Source of the DNA: Candidatus Nanopelagicales bacterium
Lineage (GTDB): Bacteria > Actinomycetota > Actinomycetes > S36-B12
Assembly (NCBI GenBank): GCA_017854795.1
Contig: JAFMHB010000014.1
Location: 1 to 38,166 of the forward strand
Length of the DNA: 38,166 nt
Direction: 5' to 3'
Shown: piece by piece, positions 1-7,467 of the stretch
How positions within the stretch are numbered: position 1 is the stretch's first letter
Layout: the number at the start of each line of letters is the position of its first letter
Made by a program: the position numbers and the translations under genes
Notes under the pieces: model-generated
Told to the model about the DNA's origin: nothing
What the model saw: only the letters and a program-made list of their open reading frames with translations
Databases searched by the model: none

Positions 1-42
1 GGCGGCATGGGTGACGGCGGCGGCATGGGTGACGGCGGCGGC
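1..42 (+). repeat. Short in-frame tandem repeat encoding Gly-Gly-Met-Gly-Asp-Gly units
   Basis: An 18-base unit (ATGGGTGACGGCGGCGGC) occurs twice at 7-24 and 25-42, and bases 1-6 are the end of another copy. It encodes MGDGGG repeats inside a surface protein. The array runs off the left edge, so its real copy number is unknown. Confidence 0.75.
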
Positions 43-924
43 AAGAACTCTGGCACGGTCACGCTAGTTGCCGGTCAATCGACTTCGATCGAAAACATTC
101 CAGGAAACAAAACATGCTCAGTAACCGAGGAAGCACCCGAGGAGATTGAAAACTTCACTTGGGGAGATCCAACTTATGAACCGGAGTCCGTGCAAATCAA
201 GTTCAATGAAAAAAAGATCACGGTTACGAACACTATTACTCGCGACCGCGGATCATTGAAAATCATGAAGGAACTCGCCCAAGGGTCAACAGCTTTCGAA
301 GGCGACTTCACAATTGACTATTCCTGCGGACCCGCACCTGAGTTGGAGGGTGCAATCGTTGAAGGTGATGTGACCATCCCTGCAGGCGATTTTGAAGTGG
401 TCAAGATTCCTACCGGTTACACGTGTGTTGTAACTGAGACCGCTTTTCCTTCAGTTCCTGGTTTTGCTTGGACGACACCCTTGATTGCAGGTTCTCCAAC
501 TGATGCGATTGTCGGAGGCGAGGGTGAAGCAAGAGAAGTCACGGTATTGAATCAACTCACTGCAGTACCACCGCCCCCTCCACCTGCTCCAGCACCTGAA
601 CCAGTTCCTGTAGTTGAAGCTGTCACTCCACCAGCAACGGGAACCGAACCTGAAGTCACTCCTGTCCTTCCTGAGACACCTGTGGCACCAGCTCCCGGGA
701 CAGGCGCAGCACCGACAACACCTGTGACGTCGGTTGAACCAGCTCCAGGAACAGGGGTACCCACTTCGGTTAACGCAGGTGAGGGACCAGCTCCCAGCAA
801 CGGGATCTCAATCGCAATGTGGCTCCTAATGATCGCTGCAATCAGCGCCGCAGTTACATGGGGATTAACGCGCTGGACTGATACAGAAGGTGAGACTCAC
901 ATGCACAAGGTTCACATGGATTAA
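1..924 (+). CDS. DUF5979-type cell-surface protein, C-terminal part (5' end outside window)
   Basis: The reading frame is open from base 1, so only the last 307 residues are present; the ATG at 7 lies in a repeat and is not a credible start. Visible order: a Gly-rich MGDGGG repeat, the end of one DUF5979-like beta-sandwich repeat, one complete repeat (about residues 82-185, with conserved features such as FTIDYSCG and IPTGYTC), a Pro/Ala/Thr-rich stalk (about 188-262), then a single membrane helix (about 268-290) with a short tail ending HMHKVHMD. The last 100 residues closely match the end of the next gene, so the two are tandem paralogues. It should be anchored at the cell envelope with the repeats outside. 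There is no LPXTG; LPETP occurs in the stalk but far from the helix. Family assignment comes from repeat similarity by eye; function (adhesion or surface layer) is inference. Confidence 0.8.
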   Translation, partial: GGMGDGGGMGDGGGKNSGTVTLVAGQSTSIENIPGNKTCSVTEEAPEEIENFTWGDPTYEPESVQIKFNEKKITVTNTITRDRGSLKIMKELAQGSTAFEGDFTIDYSCGPAPELEGAIVEGDVTIPAGDFEVVKIPTGYTCVVTETAFPSVPGFAWTTPLIAGSPTDAIVGGEGEAREVTVLNQLTAVPPPPPPAPAPEPVPVVEAVTPPATGTEPEVTPVLPETPVAPAPGTGAAPTTPVTSVEPAPGTGVPTSVNAGEGPAPSNGISIAMWLLMIAAISAAVTWGLTRWTDTEGETHMHKVHMD

Positions 925-968
925 CTAATAGAAAGTACATCGCAAGGCATTAGCGATGGAGAAAAACA

Positions 969-1016
969 TTGAGCCGGTCGTCGCCCTACCTAGGGCCGAC
1001 CGGCTCAATCTTTTGC
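969..1016 (+). terminator. Strong hairpin terminator after the first surface protein gene
   Basis: TTGAGCCGGTCG at 969-980 pairs with CGACCGGCTCAA at 997-1008. The inner arms CCCTA and TAGGG extend the stem, and a short T-rich stretch (TCTTTT) follows. It lies 45 bases after the stop at 924, so the second surface gene probably has its own promoter in 1017-1153. Confidence 0.75.
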
Positions 1017-1153
1017 GCTCACGTGACCAAACATGTCCGTTCAGTCATTTTTGTTTGACCATTCTTGATCAACGATGAACGTGTGTTGTCATGAATATTT
1101 ACTCCACGAAACGAAATTGCATCCGCAAAATAATCGTTCGAATAGGGGAAATC

Positions 1154-4100
1154 ATGAACGTCTCTCGGAAGACTCGAATCGCTGCACGCCAGATCACCGC
1201 ATTCACAACTGCATTTGTGCTGTTGACTGGAATGGTCACTGGCGCGACCGCATCCTTCGCCGACACCGAGCAACCGACAAGTATCACTGAGTCCCCTGCT
1301 GTCGAATCGGAACCACAATCTGAGTCCCCCGAAGTCGAGTCGGACCCCCAAATTGAAGTGCCCGAGGATGAATCCGCATCCCCTGAAGAAAAACCTGAAA
1401 CCGACTCCCAGTCGCCTGACGCTTCAGAAGAGAATCCCGACGCTGCAGAAGAAAATGAAGTGCTTACTACCGATGAGCAGGATTCAGGATTCGGGCCTAG
1501 CTCACAAATTGAAGAAGGCGCTGAGGTCGAGACTCAGATGGTTCAACTCGCATCACCCCAAATTACTGTTGCGAAAACAAGCTACTCGCCCGGTGAGTCG
1601 GTTACCGCTGAAGGTTCCGGTTGGAATCCGAACAGCGAAGTGGAGTTCACTCTAAGTGAATCAAAGGATGGCAAAAAAGCTGAGAAATTGGATTCCCAGA
1701 AGGGGACATCGAGCGATAGTGGATCGGTTGCTGTCACCCTTACGTTGCCCAAAGATTTTATTGGATCATTTCAAATCGATGCAAAGTTTGATGCAAAGAA
1801 GAAGAGCGATGATCAGTCAGCCTCGATCCAAGGGCTCGAAGTAATTTCGTTATCAAAATTGATTCTCACTTCCGACTCACCCGAATACAAACCAGGCAGC
1901 ACCGTGAAATTGGCTGGCGAGGGCTGGGACGGTACTAAGAGGAACGTCAAGATTCAAGTTACCGACAAAGAAGAAAAAGGAAAAGACTTACTTGATGGAC
2001 AAGGATTTGCCAACGTAGACGCCGATGGGAATCTAACTTTTTCCTTCCCACTTCCTGCAGACATTTCTGAATTTGAAGTCACGGCTACAGAGGTTGATGA
2101 TTCCTCTCGACAGGCAACCGTTTTCTTCACCCAGGAATTAGCAGCTGTAGCTGGAACCATCACGGTCAGGAAAGCTGGCATTCGAACAGGTAACACCACA
2201 GCTAACGGCCTAGAAGGAGCGGAGTTTGAAGCTTTCAACGTGGGAAGCAATACAGACACCTCAATTCCTTCAGGTGCCTCGCCAGTTGCCACCTGCACCA
2301 CAGATGTCACAGGTAATTGCGATTTGAGCCTCCCGAGCATCAGTGGCTCTTCCGACAACTTTGTGGTCAAGGAAAAGTCCGCTCCCAGCGGTTGGGTGTT
2401 ATTGGAAAAGTTCAGCACTGGTGATTACCGGGTCAATGTGACAGTGGCCACTGGCGCCACGGTCCAGGTACCTTCTAGTTCACGACGCTGGGCAAATGCG
2501 AAAGATAATCCGCCGTTGCCAGATATATGCGGGCTCAACATCGCACTGCTTTTTGACGAGTCAAACTCGATTAATGACACTGAGTGGGGGCAGATGAAAG
2601 ATGCGGCTAAGTCTTTCGTCGATGCCCTCACGGGGACTCCTTCTCGGGTAGCCATATTCAGTTTCGCTTCCTCAGCTCCCGCAGGAACCACTAGACCGTT
2701 GGCGTCCGTCAGGTCCGTAGCGGATGCAACCACATTAAAGAACACCATTAGCGCGATGTCGCAGCAAGGTGGTGGAACAAACTGGGATGCCGGCCTCTAT
2801 CAGATCGCCCAAAGTTCAGAGAATTATGACGCCGTCCTATTCCTTACTGACGGCAATCCCACTTTCTACGGCAATCCCACTCTCGGATCAGGAAGTTCGA
2901 CGTTACCGCAATACGTCGAAGAAGCCGTTCATTCCGCAAACGCAGTAAAAGCCAAAAGTAACGGGAATGGTGGTGGCACCCGGATCATCGGTGTCGGCAT
3001 TGGTATCGGCGGCACCTCAGCGTTGAACCTTGCCGCAACAACTGGCCCAATTGATGGGTCTGACTACTACACCACGGATTTCGACAATCTTGGCCAAGTT
3101 TTGAAGGACGTTGCTACCAAGTTGTGTGGTGGGACCATTACAGTTGAGAAGCAAATCGGCACGGCCTTTCCCGGCAGCTCAAACTCCGAGTCGAATGGCT
3201 GGCCATTTGCTGGAGTTATCAACTCTGGTGGCGGCGTCATCGATCCGACGTCCGGCAGCACAGTCAACTCAAACGGATTTGATGGACTGCTCCAATTTAA
3301 ATTGTCCGGCGGAACTTGGCCCAAGAACGTCACAGTCACAGAAACTGGCAATGCTCCTGGTCTCGGTGACTTCACTTTCGTTGATGCCAAATGTTCAATT
3401 AACGGCACGAATATAGGAACGCTCAACCAAGCAAATAGGTCAATCACTTTTAGTATGGAACTTGAGGATTCAGCAACCTGTATTTTCTTAAACTCACCCG
3501 ATACTGGAACGATCGAATTATCTAAGGTCTGGACGGGTCAAGGGGGTCAAACAACTCTCCAGATTGGCTCCGCTGCTAACACCTCCAACATCGCTCAAGT
3601 TCAGACCGGAGTCAATGGAGCTGCGCCCCTAACAACTGGCGAAAAGACAGTTCGCGTTGGCACCTTTTACCTATCCGAAGTGGGTGGTCTCGACGAATAC
3701 ACCCAGTCCCTACAGTGCACCTCAAGTGGTTCACCTATCACCACTACTCCAGAAGGTGGAGTACTCGTGGGTAAAGGAAAGGATGTGAAGTGTGTTTTCA
3801 CAAACACCTTTAAAACGGGAACACTGACGATTGAAAAGACCATCAATGCTCCTGCAAGTGCAACTCTCCCAACTTCTTATGCAGTCTCTTATAACTGCGG
3901 GGCCGGATTCACTGGCAACACAACAATCAGTCCGACTAGTTCAGCATTGATCTCAGGAATTCCCAGCGGCAGGACTTGTTCCGTAGCTGAAGATGCGCTC
4001 ACACCAATTCCCGGTTACACATGGGGCACTCCTGCTATTACTCCGGCATCTGTGTCGATTCCGAATTCAGGAAATGCCACGATTACTGTCGCCAACAATT

Positions 4101-4759
4101 TGACCCGTGATCTGGGTTCCTTAGCTATCACGAAAACCCTCGCCGAGGGTTCCGTAGCGTTCACCGATGATTTCACTATCGACTACGCATGCACACCAGC
4201 AAGCGGAGATGAAGCAAGCAAAACGGGGAGCGTCACCATCGCTGCCGGGGAAACAGGAACCATCACCGCGATCCCCACCGGATTCAGCTGCACCATCACC
4301 GAGGACACCCTTCCCACAGCACCCACGGGATTCACCTGGTCAACACCGGTCATCACCGGATCACCCGCACTCATCACCAAAGGTGAAACCACCCCCACCA
4401 GCGTGGAAAACAACCTGACGGCCAACCCGACGCCTCCTCCCCCAATTCCTCCTACGCAAACTCCCGAACCTGTTGTGGCAGTTGAAGTTGCCGTACCACC
4501 CGCTGCGGGGGTTGTGCCTGAGACACCTCCAACTGAGCCAGAGCTACCTATTACGCCAGCGCCAGGAACCGGTGTTGCCCCACCATCGGGCGTACCGACC
4601 GCCGTAAATGCTGGTGACGGACCGACATCCAATGACGGTTTCATGTTGATCATCTGGCTCCTATTGATTGCGACAATCAGCACCGCGGTTACATGGGGAC
4701 TAACTCGCTGGATCGATCCCGAGGAATCGGATCGCGCGGACAAGGTTCACTTCCAGTGA
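1154..4759 (+). CDS. Large multidomain surface protein: vWA, SpaA-like and DUF5979 repeats, C-terminal membrane anchor
   Basis: 1201 residues. The ATG at 1154 is chosen because AGGGG lies at 1144-1148 and it gives a normal signal peptide (basic start, hydrophobic core near residues 15-33, AxA-like site near TASFA); an in-frame ATG at 1091 would add 21 residues without a visible ribosome site. Order: signal peptide; acidic Pro/Glu/Ser linker (about 39-104); two Ig-like modules (about 136-327); a SpaA/Cna-B-like domain (about 334-446); a vWA domain (about 458-660) with MIDAS motif DESNS; an intervening beta region; two DUF5979 repeats (about 889-1090); a Pro-rich stalk; and one membrane helix (about 1163-1184) with a short tail. 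vWA plus Cna-B-like domains are typical of pilus-tip or adhesin proteins of Gram-positives, so adhesion is a reasonable inference. No LPXTG is present although a sortase gene lies downstream. It is the paralogue of the preceding gene. Confidence 0.88.
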   Translation: MNVSRKTRIAARQITAFTTAFVLLTGMVTGATASFADTEQPTSITESPAVESEPQSESPEVESDPQIEVPEDESASPEEKPETDSQSPDASEENPDAAEENEVLTTDEQDSGFGPSSQIEEGAEVETQMVQLASPQITVAKTSYSPGESVTAEGSGWNPNSEVEFTLSESKDGKKAEKLDSQKGTSSDSGSVAVTLTLPKDFIGSFQIDAKFDAKKKSDDQSASIQGLEVISLSKLILTSDSPEYKPGSTVKLAGEGWDGTKRNVKIQVTDKEEKGKDLLDGQGFANVDADGNLTFSFPLPADISEFEVTATEVDDSSRQATVFFTQELAAVAGTITVRKAGIRTGNTTANGLEGAEFEAFNVGSNTDTSIPSGASPVATCTTDVTGNCDLSLPSISGSSDNFVVKEKSAPSGWVLLEKFSTGDYRVNVTVATGATVQVPSSSRRWANAKDNPPLPDICGLNIALLFDESNSINDTEWGQMKDAAKSFVDALTGTPSRVAIFSFASSAPAGTTRPLASVRSVADATTLKNTISAMSQQGGGTNWDAGLYQIAQSSENYDAVLFLTDGNPTFYGNPTLGSGSSTLPQYVEEAVHSANAVKAKSNGNGGGTRIIGVGIGIGGTSALNLAATTGPIDGSDYYTTDFDNLGQVLKDVATKLCGGTITVEKQIGTAFPGSSNSESNGWPFAGVINSGGGVIDPTSGSTVNSNGFDGLLQFKLSGGTWPKNVTVTETGNAPGLGDFTFVDAKCSINGTNIGTLNQANRSITFSMELEDSATCIFLNSPDTGTIELSKVWTGQGGQTTLQIGSAANTSNIAQVQTGVNGAAPLTTGEKTVRVGTFYLSEVGGLDEYTQSLQCTSSGSPITTTPEGGVLVGKGKDVKCVFTNTFKTGTLTIEKTINAPASATLPTSYAVSYNCGAGFTGNTTISPTSSALISGIPSGRTCSVAEDALTPIPGYTWGTPAITPASVSIPNSGNATITVANNLTRDLGSLAITKTLAEGSVAFTDDFTIDYACTPASGDEASKTGSVTIAAGETGTITAIPTGFSCTITEDTLPTAPTGFTWSTPVITGSPALITKGETTPTSVENNLTANPTPPPPIPPTQTPEPVVAVEVAVPPAAGVVPETPPTEPELPITPAPGTGVAPPSGVPTAVNAGDGPTSNDGFMLIIWLLLIATISTAVTWGLTRWIDPEESDRADKVHFQ

Positions 4760-4784
4760 CTCGGGATCCGAACCAACTACGTGA

Positions 4785-4802
4785 ATTGAGCCCGCGCTCA
4801 AT
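4785..4802 (+). terminator. Short hairpin after the large surface protein gene
   Basis: ATTGAGC at 4785-4791 and GCTCAAT at 4796-4802 form a 7-bp stem with a CCGC loop, 25 bases past the stop codon. No T-run follows, so termination is only suggested. The rest of 4803-5008 holds no credible gene; it probably carries the promoter of the regulator. Confidence 0.4.
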
Positions 4803-5008
4803 GACTGGATTAGTTGGGTCCTCGTTGATTTCCGAGGGGAGAACCCTTGATCTAGCAATTGACTGGGTGCCGTCTGTCCCAAATATCCTGATATTTCAAC
4901 CATCCCAAGAACTATTGACCACGATTTTCCCGTTTCAATCCGGAATCACGGATTTCTCAGTTTTACCATTGAATAGCAATGTCAATAAAGAAAGAACGAG
5001 GGGGAGAA

Positions 5009-5875
5009 ATGGAAAGTAACATTAAGGAATTAGCGGACGGGCAGGTACATTCTGCTCTCCGACAGCCAAGTGTTGAGTCATTTGCGGCCGAGCCGTTGGT
5101 GACCTTCCTGCAGTATCTGCTCAATCTGCCATCCCGATCGGAGATTATCCAGCACTTGGTTCTGCATACATTTTCGAAATTTGAGGCTTGGGGAGCGTGC
5201 ATTGTCCTCAACCAAGAATATGGAGTTCTGGAAACTGCAGGTCAGTACGGATTAGGCCCAGGTTATAAATCGTCTTTGGATGGTCTACGAAGCAGTATCG
5301 CGCTGCAGGTTGAAATAGAACACAAACTGGAAATAGGGAGCACTTCAAGTTACAAGTCTCCATTGGGGCACTCAATCGTTGGGAGTCTGTTCACACCACA
5401 CAATTTCCTTGGATTCATCCAAGTATTTCTCCCCGAATCCAGTGACCATGCAGCGACGCACGACTACATGAGGGCTGTTTGCCTACCGATGAGTCTTATT
5501 GAAGAACTGCATAAGAAGGAATTAGATGTCAGTCATTTTCCCAATACCCACCCATATGCCAATGGCTTTCATCAAAATTCCTATCACGCAGTGCCGAATC
5601 CCAATGGGTTAAAGACCAATAATGCTGAAAGCACTATGTCAGGGTCACCCAATCTCACATCACGCCAGCTCCGAGTCTTGGAATTGATGTCAATAGGTAA
5701 AACGAACGTCGCTATCGCTGAAATAATTGGGTACAGCGAGTCAACTGTTCGACAAGAAACGATGGCCATCTATCGAGTACTTGGTGTTCATGATCGAAAT
5801 GAAGCATGCAAAGTCGCCTACGAACTCGGAATAATCAAGATCTGGCCAGCTCATCTACCGGATCAGGCTTCTTAG
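5009..5875 (+). CDS. LuxR-family transcriptional regulator with GAF-like N-terminal region
   Basis: 288 residues. The start at 5009 follows GAGGGGGAG at 4999-5006; an in-frame ATG at 4979 would add ten residues that themselves encode this ribosome site, so it is disfavoured. The C-terminus (about 214-275) is a LuxR/NarL helix-turn-helix: it opens LTSRQLRVLELMSIGKTN and has the recognition-helix pattern YSESTVRQ. The N-terminal 170 residues look like a GAF-type sensor (the segment around FEAWGACIVLNQEYG and the following GQYGL), with no response-regulator phospho-acceptor recognised. It sits between the surface protein and sortase genes and is 8 bases from the sortase, so it probably controls this locus. 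The ligand is unknown. Confidence 0.85.
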   Translation: MESNIKELADGQVHSALRQPSVESFAAEPLVTFLQYLLNLPSRSEIIQHLVLHTFSKFEAWGACIVLNQEYGVLETAGQYGLGPGYKSSLDGLRSSIALQVEIEHKLEIGSTSSYKSPLGHSIVGSLFTPHNFLGFIQVFLPESSDHAATHDYMRAVCLPMSLIEELHKKELDVSHFPNTHPYANGFHQNSYHAVPNPNGLKTNNAESTMSGSPNLTSRQLRVLELMSIGKTNVAIAEIIGYSESTVRQETMAIYRVLGVHDRNEACKVAYELGIIKIWPAHLPDQAS

Positions 5876-5883
5876 AGGTCACC

Positions 5884-6546
5884 ATGACCAGGCACAAAGC
5901 CATCAGCACGTTGGCAATTTTCCTGTCAACCGCTTTCATTTCGGCGATGTGTATTGTGTTGTTCCAACAGTTGACAGGTAATCAATCGTGGAATGCCAAT
6001 GCCCCTCAGCCCCAAGTTGAAAACCCTGATTTCTCGCTGGGGGGCGGCACGGACGAATGGTCGCACGATTCATTTCCCTTGGACACCTTGAGTGACACGG
6101 CACCACTGCGGATAAAGATTCCTGAGTTGGGTGTCGATAGCAAGGTTGTTCCGGTGGGTATCAATCCTGATCAATCAATGGAGATCCCGTCTAACATCTT
6201 CAATATTGGTTGGTATGAACCAGGCCCATCCCCTGGAGATCCCATTGGCTCTGCGGTATTGGCTGGTCACCGTGATGGAGCCGAAGCCGGCAGAGGCGCC
6301 TTTTATAACCTTGGCGAACTTGATCGTGGTGACGTGATCAAGCTTTCCACGAAAACCAAAAAAATGAAATTTTCGGTTATGCGGACGGAAATATTAGACA
6401 AAGACTCGTTTGCATTGCGTTCGCAGGAGATTTTTGCGTCCGATGGCCCCGGAGTTCTCACCCTCATCACGTGTGGAGGTGACTACGACAGGAGTCGTGG
6501 GGGCTACCAAGCAAACGTAATTGTCACCGCAAAAATGTCAGGCTAG
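5884..6546 (+). CDS. Class F-like sortase
   Basis: 220 residues. The ATG at 5884 is preceded by AGAGG (5874-5878), which overlaps the stop of the regulator, so the two are probably co-transcribed. An N-terminal membrane helix (about residues 9-28) places the enzyme outside the membrane. The catalytic triad is visible: His129 in LAGHRDG, Cys197 in LITCGG and Arg205 in DRSRGGY. The short compact catalytic domain and the LITCGG.YD pattern fit the actinobacterial class F/E group. Sortases cut a C-terminal sorting signal and join the protein to the cell wall or to another protein. The natural substrates should be the two upstream surface proteins, yet neither has LPXTG. Stop codons of this gene and the opposite-strand protease overlap within CTAG (6543-6546). 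Confidence 0.9.
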   Translation: MTRHKAISTLAIFLSTAFISAMCIVLFQQLTGNQSWNANAPQPQVENPDFSLGGGTDEWSHDSFPLDTLSDTAPLRIKIPELGVDSKVVPVGINPDQSMEIPSNIFNIGWYEPGPSPGDPIGSAVLAGHRDGAEAGRGAFYNLGELDRGDVIKLSTKTKKMKFSVMRTEILDKDSFALRSQEIFASDGPGVLTLITCGGDYDRSRGGYQANVIVTAKMSG

Positions 6547-7277
6547 TCAGTAGTGAACGACTCGGTTGCGCAAGCACGTGAGAGTGATTTAACACCGTTG
6601 ATATCGCCCGCACCGAGTGCAACATTTCCTATGACCAGCGGATGCATGATGTTTGCTTCATTGCTTGCATGACCCAGACCTAAAACGTGACCTATTTCGT
6701 GCAGGTACAAGCTTCGAACCAACTTGGGTGAGGATTTTCCGTACTTATCCATAAACTCTTGTTTGATAATTATGGCTCCAGATTGAATTGTTTTCTGGAC
6801 TGGATCAACGCTCGAAGGTAGGCCAAATCCGTAGACCAGCCCCGTGAACAATTTCGACTCAGAACCTGCAACGTAATCGAAATAAATATGACGCGGTGCG
6901 GACGTGTTGCGATTCTTTGGGGTTAGTGTGAAGTCAGTGTCAGAGTAAAAAGTCTCCATTGGACCCGTGAACTCGAATTTCACAAGGGTGTACTTGCTCC
7001 ATTGATCCAGCGCCCATTGAATTCTCTTTTGCTCGCGTAATGATTCCCTGCCGGAAAGTGAACTGGAGTCAAAGGACCATGTGGCCGGGGTAACACAACT
7101 TTCCCAACCTGCACCAACGTACGAGTCGCGCTTGCCCTCAAAAAAGGAACCGAAATCCGATTGCACGCTTATTCCCGATGATTTTTCCACCGCATGTGCA
7201 GTCGGGATAGCAATTACATTGATGGATAGCAGGACTAGAAGAAAGGGCAGAACCGCGATCCGTTTAAAGAAACTCAC
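6543..7277 (-). CDS. Secreted matrixin-like zinc metalloprotease
   Basis: 244 residues with a GTG start. It has an N-terminal signal peptide (basic start, hydrophobic core about 8-25, cleavage near AHA). The zinc site HEIGHVLGLGH places ligands at His193, His197 and His203 with catalytic Glu194, and a Met-turn (NIMHP, Met211) follows, which is the metzincin/matrixin (M10) pattern. Two Cys residues (Cys61 and one near the C-terminus) may form a disulfide. It should be exported and cleave extracellular protein. It is divergent from the trypsin-like gene across a region with three operator-like palindromes, and convergent with the sortase gene, so it may process the surface proteins or environmental protein. 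Substrate is not known. Confidence 0.87.
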   Translation of the reverse strand: MSFFKRIAVLPFLLVLLSINVIAIPTAHAVEKSSGISVQSDFGSFFEGKRDSYVGAGWESCVTPATWSFDSSSLSGRESLREQKRIQWALDQWSKYTLVKFEFTGPMETFYSDTDFTLTPKNRNTSAPRHIYFDYVAGSESKLFTGLVYGFGLPSSVDPVQKTIQSGAIIIKQEFMDKYGKSSPKLVRSLYLHEIGHVLGLGHASNEANIMHPLVIGNVALGAGDINGVKSLSRACATESFTTD

Positions 7278-7290
7278 ACTTCTATTGTCA

Positions 7291-7360
7291 ATGACCGGTC
7301 ATAAACAAGCAAATGTACGGTCTACGAATCCATGACCGGTCATGAACATTGTCCGGTCAA
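7291..7360. promoter_or_regulatory. Three operator-like palindromes between divergent protease genes
   Basis: The perfect 12-bp palindrome ATGACCGGTCAT occurs at 7291-7302 and 7332-7343, 41 bases apart (about four helical turns). A degenerate third copy, TTGTCCGGTCAA, at 7349-7360 matches 9 of 12 bases. All lie in the 190-base gap between the divergent zinc protease and trypsin-like protease genes. The arrangement is typical of a repressor or activator binding cooperatively; the LuxR-type regulator at 5009 is the nearest candidate, but nothing in the sequence proves it. No strong sigma-70 promoter was obvious. Confidence 0.65.
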
Positions 7361-7467
7361 ATTGCGGCTCGAATTGCGATATCGGCCATATTTTGGCGGC
7401 ACCGCCTAACAAAAAATGCACTTGAATCGGCTTACTTCACACCCCACTGGGTAGTTGCACGAAGTCA

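Noticed and set aside
606-700. LPETP in the first surface protein as an LPXTG sorting signal
   Set aside because: Last residue is Pro, not Gly, it lies some 40-50 residues before the membrane helix, and it is not conserved in the paralogue.
4693-5019. Open frame of 108 residues between the large surface gene and the LuxR-type gene
   Set aside because: No ribosome site, overlaps both neighbours, and its residue pattern does not look like a protein.
7391-7416. GGCGG-CA-CCGCC as a terminator in the protease gap
   Set aside because: The two-base loop is too small and no T-run follows on either strand in the right place.
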